From Planctomycetota bacterium (GTDB taxonomy: Bacteria; Planctomycetota; Planctomycetia; Gemmatales; Gemmataceae), in NCBI GenBank assembly GCA_016177925.1, contig JACOUH010000134.1, forward strand, positions 1 through 44,544: a stretch of DNA of 44,544 bases, written 5' to 3'. Under the pieces are notes generated by a model. The model was given only the letters and a program-made list of their open reading frames with translations. It searched no databases and was not told where the DNA came from. Positions 31,701-40,329 of this stretch are shown piece after piece. Made by a program: the position numbers and the translations under genes. The number at the start of each line of letters is the position of its first letter. The stretch's first letter is position 1.

Positions 31701-33420
31701 TTTTATCGAGAAAGATCGTCGCCTTGTCGTACTTGCCGTCGCCGTCGCTGTCCTCCAGCACCTTGATGCGCCCGCCCCCCCTTACCCTTCCCTCTCCCCC
31801 GGGGGGAGAGGGCGGTTTTTTTGCTCCCTCTCCCCCCGGGGGAGAGGGTGGGGTGAGGGGGGACGTGCCGTCCATGCCGAGGGGGTAGTCGCGCATCTCG
31901 ACGACCCAGAGCCGGCCGTCGGGGCCGAAGTCGATGGCGACGGGACTTTCGATCAGCGGCTCGGCGGCGACCCGCTCGGCGACCATGCCGGAGCGCGTGC
32001 GGATGCGGGCCAGCGACTCGCGCGGCGACAGCGGCCGCGACCCGCGCGTCCCCGACCGCACCTTGAAACCATCGCCGAGTTGACGCCGCACCTCGCTGAC
32101 GATCTTCTGCTCCAGCCCCGGCGCCAACCGCGTCGGCCGGTCATAGTAGACCATTGCATCGCCGGCCTCGTAGCCGCCCTCTTTCAAGACCCGCTCCGAC
32201 GGAATGTAGCACGGGGCGTCGTTGCTGTAGGCGTTGATCCAGAGACGTTCGCGATCGCACTCGCGCTTGAGCCGCAGGGCGTAATCGACGACCACCTCGC
32301 CGGGCAGAAAGACCATGGCGAGCCTGTCGCCGAAGGTCCACGTCTGGATGGGATAGTCGATCTTCGTTTGCAGCTTCTCGCCACGATCGAGGCGGCCGAG
32401 CTGTACGCGAGCGTGGTAGCCGGCAGCCCCCTTGCGCTTGGCCCGCTCCTGCCACTCGGCCCGCGCCGGCAGCGTGTCGAACGGCAGCTCAAGGCGGGCG
32501 AGGCGGGTCGTTAACTGGCCGGGCAGTGGGACGAGGTTGCTCTTTAGCAGGCGGTGTACCTCGGCAGCGATCTGCGCGCCCTGCTCGCGAGCCACGTCGA
32601 CCTTGTCGCCGGTGACGCCCGAGCTGGGGTTACTGTCGCCGCCACAGCCGATCGAGACGAGTGCGACGGCGCCGGGATGCTGTCGCTCGATCACCTCCTG
32701 CGCAAAGCCCGCCCAGTCACCGCTGATCTTGTTGTTCGACAGCGTGACGCAGTGGCAGGCATAGCTAACGTAAATTGCCCGTATCTTGCCCGGGTCGTCT
32801 TTCACGACGAGGACGGGAAGGTCATGGTCCACGGGGCCGCCGCTCGTCCGCCGGTTGATGGCGAAGGTGACCTTGCCGATGCCCCAGGCCAGTCGCGCCG
32901 GTCGGCGGTCCTTCAAGGCGGCGAGGGCGACCTCTTCCAGTTTGTCGGTGAATGCACGGGTATACCGGTCGATGTGCTGCTGGTGCTCTTTCGGGATCGG
33001 TTCGCCGAAGAGAGTGGGCGCGACGTTCTTCAGCATCGGCCCGGTATGCGTGTGCGTCGCGGTGACGGCAACTCGCTGGCGACGGATGCCAGCCTTCTTG
33101 TGCAGCCGGGCCGCGACCTCCTCGACGATGGGCGCGGGGACGCCGAGGTTGTCCGTGGTGATGAGGACAGCCGCGTCGTCCTGGCCGGTGCCGAGGGCGA
33201 GCGCCTTCGCCCAGATGCGCTGGGTGACGCCCTCCGACTCGGCCCGGCGGAAGCCAAAGCCACTGAGGCGGATAGGGTAGTCGGGCGTGATGTCCACGCG
33301 GGCGACGCCGACGACGGTGTCCGCGGCCGGCGCCGGCCGGGCCGGGGTACCTGCGACAGCGGGTCGCGCGAAGGCCACGAGCCCCAGGACGAACACGAGG
33401 AAAGATCGTCTCGGCGGCAT
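28717..33420 (-). CDS. Neutral ceramidase-like / dehydrogenase / HEAT / cytochrome c / carbohydrate-binding fusion protein
   Basis: The 1567-residue secreted protein starts at the ATG at 33420 (CAGGAG upstream) with a signal peptide (MPPRRSFLVFVLGLVAFARP). Residues about 35-445 form a neutral/alkaline ceramidase-like N-terminal domain: VGVARVDITPDYPIRLSGFG, the zinc-site-like VTATHTHTGP and SIGCGGDSNPSSG. A TIGR02604-like dehydrogenase propeller follows (about 470-900; IDFGPDGRLWVVEMRDYP, DSDGDGKYDKATIFLDKIPF). HEAT-type repeats span about 900-1270, and a PVC cytochrome c domain has CAVCH at 1299-1303. The last about 110 residues resemble a CBM6/35-type module (GRYAVHLDWACHPDSAGNAY). Residues about 519-547 come from a palindromic insert. 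The architecture suggests an outer hydrolase coupled to oxidation; its substrate is unknown. Confidence 0.88.
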   Translation of the reverse strand: MPPRRSFLVFVLGLVAFARPAVAGTPARPAPAADTVVGVARVDITPDYPIRLSGFGFRRAESEGVTQRIWAKALALGTGQDDAAVLITTDNLGVPAPIVEEVAARLHKKAGIRRQRVAVTATHTHTGPMLKNVAPTLFGEPIPKEHQQHIDRYTRAFTDKLEEVALAALKDRRPARLAWGIGKVTFAINRRTSGGPVDHDLPVLVVKDDPGKIRAIYVSYACHCVTLSNNKISGDWAGFAQEVIERQHPGAVALVSIGCGGDSNPSSGVTGDKVDVAREQGAQIAAEVHRLLKSNLVPLPGQLTTRLARLELPFDTLPARAEWQERAKRKGAAGYHARVQLGRLDRGEKLQTKIDYPIQTWTFGDRLAMVFLPGEVVVDYALRLKRECDRERLWINAYSNDAPCYIPSERVLKEGGYEAGDAMVYYDRPTRLAPGLEQKIVSEVRRQLGDGFKVRSGTRGSRPLSPRESLARIRTRSGMVAERVAAEPLIESPVAIDFGPDGRLWVVEMRDYPLGMDGTSPLTPPSPPGGEGAKKPPSPPGGEGRVRGGGRIKVLEDSDGDGKYDKATIFLDKIPFPTGVTVWRKGVLVCTAPDILYAEDTDGDGKADVVKKLFTGFATHNYQARVNSLQYGLDGWVYAASGLFGGKIRSFNGKEVDLSHRDFRFNPDTGDVEPVSGVSQQGRVRDDWDDWFGCDSGTLARHFPLVDRYVARNRHVAPPSPHVALGPPGNRLFPASQDLQLFKLSGPPGRPTAACGVGVYRDDLLGKEYTGNVFSCEPVNLLVHRMVLSSRGATLAASRAAGEEESEFLASTDGWFRPVQVRTGPGGALWVVDMYRYVIEHPRWIPPETLEGLDVRAGAAMGRIYRFFPKDRKPRQPPRLDKLDTGGLVAALDSPNGTQRDLAQQMLLWKGDKAAVPSLKKMARESKRAEARLHALSTLDVLGALRTADVARALGDRHPGVRRHAVRLSEKWLKADAELATAVLDRAKDADAAVRMQVAYTLGECNDVRAPKALAVLAARHHDDPYLLSAVFSSVNARNVGAILSAALEETADVTVREKVVRPLLGLTASLGDGKSLPRVIKEISTPRAGRFAAWQMAALADVLDALQSRRQKLDVLLDRQEKERVNRLFTQARRTAADARAPAAERLAALGLLGRHEDDTEVLGRLLVPQNSNAIQSAAVSALGRLPNRSAARALLERWESHSPALRAQVLDVLLGRDAWLEELFARLERGTVKAAHLDATRRARLLSHKDEGVRRKAEKLLGGAISKDRVRVIESYRESLSLKGDAGHGRAVFLKSCAVCHRLGNEGNVVGPDLAALSDRSPQALLVAILDPNRAVEDRYINYLAVTTNGRTFNGILAGETAASITLRNQEGKEQVLLRRDLEQLTNTGLSLMPEGVEKDLSKQDLADLMSYLANLESPKKFPGNHPAVVTPDERGEFALLATNAEIYGGEIAFEADFRNIGMWHGEHDRVVWRVRVEKAGRYAVHLDWACHPDSAGNAYILDSDPPLSGRVASTGGWDQYRRQEIGTITLKAGEQSLTFRPDGQQVRRALLDLRAISLVPVRSP
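31776..31862. repeat. Nested palindromic element inside a coding region
   Basis: Outer arms 31776-31800 and 31838-31862 pair at about 22 of 25 positions. Between them a second inverted pair (around 31801-31811 and 31826-31837) flanks seven T residues. On the minus strand it is translated in frame (SPLTPPSPPGGEG, PPSPPGGEGRVRGG) within the dehydrogenase domain, between GMDG and RIKVLEDSDGDG. Homologous proteins normally have only a few residues there. Confidence 0.75.
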
Positions 33421-33597
33421 GGCTGCTCCTGACAGACGAGGCACCAGGTTGCGTTGTTCAGATGACGGCCGAACCGTGGACGGTCGAGGGGCCAGGGTTT
33501 GCGCTTGCCCCCGGTCATCTGCCCATCGTCCATCGTACAACTTATCGAACCTGTTGTTGGTGAAGGGGGCCTTGACCATGCAGTGATCGTCGTAGCA

Positions 33598-36500
33598 TCA
33601 CTTCTTCGACTTGATCAGGCCCAGGGCGTTCTGGACGGCATTCTGCACCCGGGAGTCCGGGTCCTTCTGCAGTTTCTCCAGTTCGTCCAGGGCCGATTTC
33701 TCGTAGCGATACCCCAGCGCGTTGGCCGCCGCGGCGCGCACCTCGGGGTCGCCGTCGCGCAGCGACTCGATCAGCGCCTTCGCACTGTCGGCATCGGCGT
33801 GCGAACCCAGCGCGGCCGCGGCAGCGCGCCGCACGGGCGCAGCGTCGTCCTTGAGGGCCTTGACCAGCGCCGCGGGAGCCTGCTTGTCCTTGGTCGTCAG
33901 GTTCTGGCAGGCCCAGGCGCGGACACTGTCGTTCTTCGAGCGCAGGGCCTCCAACAGGGCGTCGGTCGCCTTGTCGGGCGCCAGCTGCCGCAGGGCCCCC
34001 AGCGCCGCCAATTTACCGCCGCTGTAATCGACGTCCGGGGTGTCATCGGCCACGCGCTTGGATAGCGCCGGCACGGCGGACCGGTCGCCGAGCTGCTGCA
34101 GCCGGTACGCCGCGTCCTGGCGGATCGCGGGCTGCGCGTCGTTGAGGGCGTCGCTCCAGAGCTTGACCGCCTCGGCACCGCCTTTCTTCGTCAGCGTCTC
34201 CAGGGCGGCCTTGCGCACCGCGGGCTCGGCGTCGGTCAGCAACTTCCGCAGGACGTCGCGTGCCTCGTTCTCGCTCTGCCCCAGGGCGGCCGTTGCGGCG
34301 GCCCGCACTTCCGGGGAGCCGTCCTCGAGCCCCTTCAGCAGGGCCGCGACACTCTCCTTGCCCTCCTGCTGCCCCAGCGCCGTTGCGGCAGCCTTGCGCA
34401 CCGAGACAGCGCCATCCTTCAGAGCGGCGATGAGCCCGTCGGTCCCCTTCCGGTCACGGGCCGGGAACTCCGCACAGGCCCACGCCCGCACCTGCTCGCT
34501 CTTCGACTGCAGGGCGGCAAGCAAGGCCTCGGTCACGCGCTCGGGTGCCAGCTTGCGGAGCGCAGTCAGCGCGGTGACCTTGCCGCTGTAGGGATCGTTG
34601 GGGCCCCAGACATCGTCGGCCACGCGCCGCATCAGCGCCGCTGCCGCAGACAACCCGCCGATCTGCGTCAGGTGTTGGGCGGCCACGGCGCGCACCTCTG
34701 GCGACCCGTCGCAGAGAGCAGCGCAGCAGGCCTCGCTGGCGTCGGCCCCGCCCTCCGCCGCCAGCACCTCGAGGACCGCCTGGCGCACCGTGTACTCCTC
34801 GTCGTTGGCCAGCCGCGCCACGGCCTCGCGGGTACTTGCACCGTCCTTGCCCAGCGCCCGGACGGCAGCGGCTCGGACGGTCGGCGAACGATCCTCCAGG
34901 CAGCCGACCAGCCCGAGCGTCCCCACCCGGTCCTTGCCGGTGAGCTGCCCACAAGCCCAGGCGCGGCCGCGATCATTCTTCGACCGCAGTGCCATGAGCA
35001 GCGCCTCGGTCGCACGGTCAGGTGCCAGGACCTTGAGCGCCTCCAGGGACAGCGACTTTCCCGAGTCGTAATCGTGCGAGTATCCCCCAAAGTTGCCGTC
35101 ACCGATGCGCTGCATCAGCGCCGGGATCGCGGGCCGACTCTCGGGCTTCTTGAGGACTTCCGCCGCCTTGTAGTGGCCGGGATCGTTCGGGGTGAACAGT
35201 TGCTTCAGGGCGTCCTCGACCGCGGGCGGCCTGTCGAGGTACTCCAGCGCCTGCCGCGCCGCCTGCCGCACCTTGTAGTCCTTCTCGTCCTTCTCGTCGA
35301 TCCGTTTCTTCAGGTCGTCGCGGGCGGACGCCGCCTCGCGCATGCCGAGGGTCAGCGCGGCCGCGGCGCGCACCGCCGTGGCATCGGACTTGAGCGAGTC
35401 GACAAGAAGCGGAATGCTCTCCTTGTCCGTCTCGAAGGCCAGCGCCTGGCACGCCCATGTCCGCACCGCCTCGCTCTTCGCCTTGAGGGCGGCGTGCAGG
35501 GCCGGGGCGACCTCGCCGGGGGCGACCTGGCGCAGCGCGTCGAGGGCCTGCGCCTTGCCGGCGTGCGGGTCGCCGGTAAGCCAGGATTCGTCGGCCACGC
35601 GCTGGCGAAGCGCCTCGGCCGCCGAGCGCTCGCGGAGGCGCAGCAGGGCAAGGCCCGCCCGGACGCGCACCGTGCCGTCGGCGTCTTCCAGCGCCTTCGT
35701 CACCGCCTCGACCGGCGCCAGGCCACCGATGCTCGCCAGTGCGTCGACCGCAGCCCGACGCACCCGGGCCTCCTTGTCGGCGAGCAGGCCGCGCAGGGCC
35801 TCGGGCACGTCGCCGCCCCCCTGCCGCGCCAGGGCGAACGCCGCGGCGGCCCGGACGGCGACGGTCTCACTCTTCGCTGCCTGGGCCAGCGCCGCCTCGG
35901 CCTTGCCGCCGCGCTGCCGGCCCAGTTCGCGGCATGCCCAGACGCGCACCGCCTCCGCCTTTGACGACAGGGCCGAGGCCAGGGCCTCGACCGCTTTCTC
36001 GGGGGCCAGCTCGTGCAGGGCCTCCAGGGCCGCGTGTTTGCCCGGATAGGGGTCGTAAATGTCGTCCGCGACGCGCTTCGCCAGCGCCGGCACCGCTTCC
36101 GCCTTGCCGAGCTTGCGCAACTCCTCGGCAGCCCGATAGCGTTCCCAACCGTCCGCCAGGGCAAGCTTCCGGACCAGTTCCTTCACGTCCGGCGGCGGAA
36201 GTCGGGGCACCCGCGACAGCGGGTCGGGCGGCTTGTCCACGGGCGGCGACCCCAGGTCCTTGTTGGGTGGCGTCTTTGGCGGCGTTCCCTGCTGCGCGTC
36301 CGGCTCGCGGTCCGTGACCGGACGCGCCTTCGCTTCCAGCAGCTTGATGCTCAGGATCTGCTTCTCGCCCCGCTGCAGGGTGAACTTGCGCGTCTCGACG
36401 ACGAGGTCGCCGCGCTTGACGATCAGCTCGTGCTCCCCCGGCTTGAGGGTGATCGGCTCGCGCAGGCTCTCGATGGTGACGACCTCGCCGTCGATGCGGA

Positions 36501-38157
36501 CGACGGCATCGGGGTCGTTCAGCTCGATGCGGATGGTCCCCTTGTCGCCGGCGGAGACGTAGAGGACGATCCCCGCGATCACGGCCAGCAGCGCCACAGC
36601 GCCGGCGGCAACTGCCCAGGATCGTCGCCGCGGAGGCATGGCGGGGACGTGTTGCGCAGGCCGAGGCGGGGCCGGCAGCAACTCGATCGGTTCCGGGTCG
36701 GGCGGAGGAACGACGGGACGGGCGGAGACGGCCGGTACGGAGCGCGGCGGTGCGGGCGGCGGCATGGCGGCCGGTGCCTTGTCGACGGCAGGCCCGGGCA
36801 CAGCGCGCAGCCAGGCGCCGAGGGCCTCGTGCAGCTCGGCCATCGAAGCGTAGCGGACCTCGATCTTCTTCGCCATCGCCTTGAGGCAGATCGCCTCCAG
36901 GGCCGGGTCGAGGTCCGGGCGATGAACGCTGGGACGCTCGGGCTCCTGCACCATGATGCGGGCCAGCACCGACGCCACGGGGCCGTCAAACGGCAACTGC
37001 CCGGTGAGGCACTCGTAGAGGATGACCCCCAGCGCGTAGACATCACAGGGCGGACCGATGGCCTGGACGTCGCCGTTGACCTGCTCGGGGGCCATGTAGG
37101 CCGGCGTGCCCAGGATGGCGCCGCTCTTGGTCAGCCGCGCGTCGCCAGCGATAGACCGCCGGGCCAGGCCGAAGTCCATGATCACCGGCTCATTGCGCGT
37201 GTTGATCATGACGTTCGACGGCTTCACGTCGCGATGCACGATGCCCTTGGCATGTGCCTCGCGCAGGGCTGCGGCCAGCTTGCGCACCAGCGCGGCGGCG
37301 TTGCGCTGCGGGAACGGCCGCTCGGGACGGAGGAACGCCGACAGCGGCTTGCCGTCGATGTAGGCCATCGTCAGGTAGGCAGCCCCGTCGATCTCGCCGA
37401 CGTCGTAGACGGGACACAAGTTGGGGTGCGACAGCGTGGCCGCGGCCTGGGCCTCGCGGCGGAAGCGCGCCCGCGCGTTGGGGTCGTCGTCGCCCGCGAA
37501 ATGCGGCACCTTCAAGGCGACAGGACGGTCCAGTTCGCCGTCTTGTGCCAGGTAGACCGTGCCCATCCCCCCGGCACCCAGCTTCTTGAGGATGCGATAG
37601 CGGCCGAACTGCTCGGGCAGGGGGCGCTGGGCGCCGGCTGCCTCCCCGACGGTGGACGGCCGCTGCCCCTGCGTTCCCTGGGCCGTCTCCGCCTTGACCG
37701 TTTCGCGGGCTGGCGGGGGGGTAGCCGTCGCGCGCGCCGGTTGCCGCGGAGCCGCGGGCTTCTCGAGAGTCGCCCAGCGCTGCACCTCGGCGGCGTGCGC
37801 CGGAAACCGCACAGCCAGCGCCGCGACGTCGAGCGAGCCCGCGAAGCGCCGCCGGGCGTCATACTCGGCCCGCACCAGTTCGAGCGGTGCTGCTCCGTCG
37901 GTCGCGAGTTCGGGATACGCCCGCAGGTAGGCTTCCAACGCAACGCGTTGCCCCCGCTGCCAGGAGCGGACCAGGTCGACGCGCACCAGGCCAAGCAGCG
38001 CGGGCAGGCGCAGCGGATCGGGGGCGGCCGGGAGCGTGGCGGCGCGGGCGGCCAGTCGTCCCTCGCCCCAGTTGCGCTCGAACTCCGTCAGCCAGGCTTG
38101 GACCAGCCGGCGCTGCTCGTCCGAGAGGGGGCTCGGCTTCGGGTTCGTAGTCGCCAT
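33598..38157 (-). CDS. Ser/Thr protein kinase with transmembrane helix, PEGA-like domain and long HEAT-repeat array
   Basis: A 180-residue N-terminal helical region precedes a complete kinase domain. It shows RILKKLGAGGMGTVYLAQ, VALK (Lys216), HRDVKPSN (Asp310), MDFG (DFG 328-330) and MAPE (APE 356-358). After a Pro-rich linker comes one membrane span (about 513-535). A PEGA-like beta domain follows (about 540-610; VRIDGEVV, LKPGEHELIVKRGDLVVETR). Residues about 660-1519 are HEAT/PBS-lyase-type repeats (for example VRAAAALTLG, VRTWACQAL), with the block VRAWAC recurring about every 190 residues. The repeats are predicted to be external. The kinase is probably a receptor-type regulator; signals and targets are unknown. 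The ATG has GAGAGG upstream. The preceding metallopeptidase-like gene lies 171 bases upstream on the same strand. Confidence 0.93.
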   Translation of the reverse strand: MATTNPKPSPLSDEQRRLVQAWLTEFERNWGEGRLAARAATLPAAPDPLRLPALLGLVRVDLVRSWQRGQRVALEAYLRAYPELATDGAAPLELVRAEYDARRRFAGSLDVAALAVRFPAHAAEVQRWATLEKPAAPRQPARATATPPPARETVKAETAQGTQGQRPSTVGEAAGAQRPLPEQFGRYRILKKLGAGGMGTVYLAQDGELDRPVALKVPHFAGDDDPNARARFRREAQAAATLSHPNLCPVYDVGEIDGAAYLTMAYIDGKPLSAFLRPERPFPQRNAAALVRKLAAALREAHAKGIVHRDVKPSNVMINTRNEPVIMDFGLARRSIAGDARLTKSGAILGTPAYMAPEQVNGDVQAIGPPCDVYALGVILYECLTGQLPFDGPVASVLARIMVQEPERPSVHRPDLDPALEAICLKAMAKKIEVRYASMAELHEALGAWLRAVPGPAVDKAPAAMPPPAPPRSVPAVSARPVVPPPDPEPIELLPAPPRPAQHVPAMPPRRRSWAVAAGAVALLAVIAGIVLYVSAGDKGTIRIELNDPDAVVRIDGEVVTIESLREPITLKPGEHELIVKRGDLVVETRKFTLQRGEKQILSIKLLEAKARPVTDREPDAQQGTPPKTPPNKDLGSPPVDKPPDPLSRVPRLPPPDVKELVRKLALADGWERYRAAEELRKLGKAEAVPALAKRVADDIYDPYPGKHAALEALHELAPEKAVEALASALSSKAEAVRVWACRELGRQRGGKAEAALAQAAKSETVAVRAAAAFALARQGGGDVPEALRGLLADKEARVRRAAVDALASIGGLAPVEAVTKALEDADGTVRVRAGLALLRLRERSAAEALRQRVADESWLTGDPHAGKAQALDALRQVAPGEVAPALHAALKAKSEAVRTWACQALAFETDKESIPLLVDSLKSDATAVRAAAALTLGMREAASARDDLKKRIDEKDEKDYKVRQAARQALEYLDRPPAVEDALKQLFTPNDPGHYKAAEVLKKPESRPAIPALMQRIGDGNFGGYSHDYDSGKSLSLEALKVLAPDRATEALLMALRSKNDRGRAWACGQLTGKDRVGTLGLVGCLEDRSPTVRAAAVRALGKDGASTREAVARLANDEEYTVRQAVLEVLAAEGGADASEACCAALCDGSPEVRAVAAQHLTQIGGLSAAAALMRRVADDVWGPNDPYSGKVTALTALRKLAPERVTEALLAALQSKSEQVRAWACAEFPARDRKGTDGLIAALKDGAVSVRKAAATALGQQEGKESVAALLKGLEDGSPEVRAAATAALGQSENEARDVLRKLLTDAEPAVRKAALETLTKKGGAEAVKLWSDALNDAQPAIRQDAAYRLQQLGDRSAVPALSKRVADDTPDVDYSGGKLAALGALRQLAPDKATDALLEALRSKNDSVRAWACQNLTTKDKQAPAALVKALKDDAAPVRRAAAAALGSHADADSAKALIESLRDGDPEVRAAAANALGYRYEKSALDELEKLQKDPDSRVQNAVQNALGLIKSKK

Positions 38158-38328
38158 CGTGGGACCTCTCGAGCGGGGTCTTTTGTTCAGGAGTCGTCAC
38201 GGACCCTTCACCGTCTATATTCCCCGATGGGGGAGAACCTGTCACGTTTTTTTTGTCCGCGCTGCCGGCCTGCCGGCAGCGGAGGTTTTCGCACAAGGGA
38301 CGGGGAGAAGGGGTTTTGAAACAGTCCT

Positions 38329-40131
38329 TCAAGGGGTGTCCACCCCATACCGCTGAGCGATGCGGACGGCCTCCTCCGTCGCTTTCGTCATGGGCCACCA
38401 CTTCTGCATCTTCTGGAGGTTGAACTGAAGCTGTCGCAGTGCGCGAAGGTTATTCTGCCGGAACTTGTCGGAGGTCGGGTCAAAAGCCCCGGGCCGGCCG
38501 CGCAACTCCGTGTCCAGCTTCTTGACGAGCGTCAGGGTCGGACGTGCCTGTAACTCGATCCCGACTTCCTTCGTCTGCCGCAGCCTCGCCAGCAGCGTGC
38601 TGGCCTTCGCAGCGACAGGGGTGTCGGCGTAGAGAGTCGGCAACCGCTCCAGCTTCAGGAACGCCTCGACGGGCTGCTCCTTCATCAGCGGCTCGGCTTC
38701 CTCCAGCTTTTTCTGGCCGACCGCGGTCAATTGTTCCACCAGCAGTTTTGCCTCCTCGGACACTTTCGGGTTGAGAAAACGCGTCAGCGACGTGAGCCGC
38801 GGCAGGATGGTCGACGGAGACTTTCCTTTCTGCAAGGACTCCACCAGCGGCGCCAGCATCGGCTCGAATTGTTCCTTGCCGGTGGCGGCAACGAGGGCCT
38901 TGCCGACCGTGGTGCGGACGGGCGTCTCGGCGTCGAACGGCACCCCACGAAAGACACACCTGCCCTCGTGATTGAAGACCAGGCAGAGCGGGAATTCCTT
39001 GAACTCCTTCACCGGCGTCTGCGGCGTCCAGGGAGCCTCGGTGATGGCGAAGGCAACTTCCCGCGACCGGGCCGTCTCCGCCACGTTGAACCGCTTCGTC
39101 CCGGTCAGGTGGATGCCGACGGTCGCCAGGCCGAACTCGCGCAGCTCATTGTCCCAGGCCGAGAGCTTGGGGAGGCTCGACAAGCTCGACGTGCTTCCCG
39201 CATTCCACAACAGCAGCATCACGGCTCGCCCCTTCAGGTCGCCCGGACTCAGCCGCGGTCCCAGCACCGGCCGGCCCAGGGCAATGGCCTCGAGCCGCAA
39301 CCGCAAGTCCTCCGACGGGAGGTCACTCGACGTGCCCGTGGAACGAGTGTCGGCCGCCGACTCCTTAGGCCGGCCCCAGACACTTTCCATCAACTTGTAG
39401 GAGACCGGGTCGTGCTTCTTCAGGTCCGCGCGGTTGCGCGGGTAGTGGTGCAGCTGACCGAAATAAGCGCAGCTCAACTCGGCGAAGAACTCGGCCTCGT
39501 TGGTGGCGACGTACATCTTCGGATCGTACAGCTTGCGCTCCATGGCCTGCTTGAAGGCGGCCTTGATTTGCAGGTTGTTGTTGCCGCCGAGTAGCTCGAA
39601 ATGCACCGCGTGCGCCACTTCATGGAGAATGACGCAGCGTCCGGAGTCACGCTTGGGTTGGTGCTCCAGGGTGAGGGCCTTCATCTGAAGAATGCTCACG
39701 CTCTTGGCCCGAAGCGGATGTTCCCCCTTGCGTAACATGGCGAGCTGATGGCCGCCGTAGTAGACGGCAAGGGCGGAACCCATTCGGCCGTTCGTAACCT
39801 CTTTGCTCTCGCTCCAATCGACCCAGATGCGGACCGTGCGGAGGATGTTCAGCGCACGGGCCGGCATGATCCGCGTCAGGGTTTTCAGTTCCATCTCCAG
39901 CACTTCCAGGGGCTTGCGCTCGTAGGTCGAGCTGTCCGCGTTCGCGAGCGTCTCCTTGCTGAGCAGAACGGTGAAGCCCTCGATGAGACGCGTCTTGTAA
40001 CCGGGGGCGAGGTCGCGGAGAGGTTTGCCGGGGAGATTCTTGTCGTCCGGCCCAGCCGGCTTGTCCTTTGCTCCGGCAGAGGTAGTGCAGACGGAGAGAG
40101 CGAGCAGGGCGCAGAACCAGGGGCGGAGCAT
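38329..40131 (-). CDS. Secreted HExxH protein with cysteine-less thioredoxin-like domain
   Basis: A signal peptide (MLRPWFCALLALSVCTTSAGA) starts this 600-residue protein. HEVAHAVHFEL (HExxH at 170-174) and EAEFFAELSCAYF (214-218) resemble the zinc site and downstream glutamate of gluzincin-type metallopeptidases. Residues about 285-420 look like a TlpA/AhpC-type thioredoxin fold (GRAVMLLLWNAGSTSSLSSL, VKEFKEFPLCLVFNHEGRCV). The redox CxxC is replaced by GSTSSLSS after the WNAG turn, so this domain cannot act as a normal thiol oxidoreductase. The C-terminal 180 residues are helical. The ATG follows GGGAGG. It precedes the kinase-HEAT gene on the same strand. A structural or binding role for the thioredoxin-like part is inference. 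Confidence 0.78.
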   Translation of the reverse strand: MLRPWFCALLALSVCTTSAGAKDKPAGPDDKNLPGKPLRDLAPGYKTRLIEGFTVLLSKETLANADSSTYERKPLEVLEMELKTLTRIMPARALNILRTVRIWVDWSESKEVTNGRMGSALAVYYGGHQLAMLRKGEHPLRAKSVSILQMKALTLEHQPKRDSGRCVILHEVAHAVHFELLGGNNNLQIKAAFKQAMERKLYDPKMYVATNEAEFFAELSCAYFGQLHHYPRNRADLKKHDPVSYKLMESVWGRPKESAADTRSTGTSSDLPSEDLRLRLEAIALGRPVLGPRLSPGDLKGRAVMLLLWNAGSTSSLSSLPKLSAWDNELREFGLATVGIHLTGTKRFNVAETARSREVAFAITEAPWTPQTPVKEFKEFPLCLVFNHEGRCVFRGVPFDAETPVRTTVGKALVAATGKEQFEPMLAPLVESLQKGKSPSTILPRLTSLTRFLNPKVSEEAKLLVEQLTAVGQKKLEEAEPLMKEQPVEAFLKLERLPTLYADTPVAAKASTLLARLRQTKEVGIELQARPTLTLVKKLDTELRGRPGAFDPTSDKFRQNNLRALRQLQFNLQKMQKWWPMTKATEEAVRIAQRYGVDTP

Positions 40132-40245
40132 GGAGACCTCCCACAGATAAGGAACAGAAGACGGAGGACGGAGGGTGAGAGCAATGATCCCGTGAGTACA
40201 TGAATTGGATCAGTCGCCACGACAACTGTCAAGTAACAACATACC

Positions 40246-40327
40246 GGCGAGCGGGGGCTGGGGGCACCCGCGTCAGCGGGTCCGCCCCCGGTCAAGTCGT
40301 ACCGGGGGGTTCCACCCCCCGCTCGCC
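40246..40327 (-). terminator. Inverted repeat directly after the WD40 gene stop
   Basis: ggcgagcggggg (40246-40257) and ccccccgctcgcc (40315-40327) pair across a GC-rich interior that contains a further small stem (acccgcgtcagcgggt). The repeat begins two bases after the stop codon of the minus-strand WD40 gene and may end its transcript. The form also fits a dispersed palindromic element. Confidence 0.45.
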
Positions 40328-40329
40328 CG

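Noticed and set aside
38248..38290. T8 run next to ctgccggcctgccggcag as an intrinsic terminator of the HExxH gene
   Set aside because: In the direction of transcription (minus strand) the run is A8 after the stem, so it is not a canonical terminator; there is no plus-strand gene ending here.
36013..38319. 768-codon plus-strand frame opposite the kinase
   Set aside because: The minus strand encodes all kinase motifs here; the plus frame has no family features.
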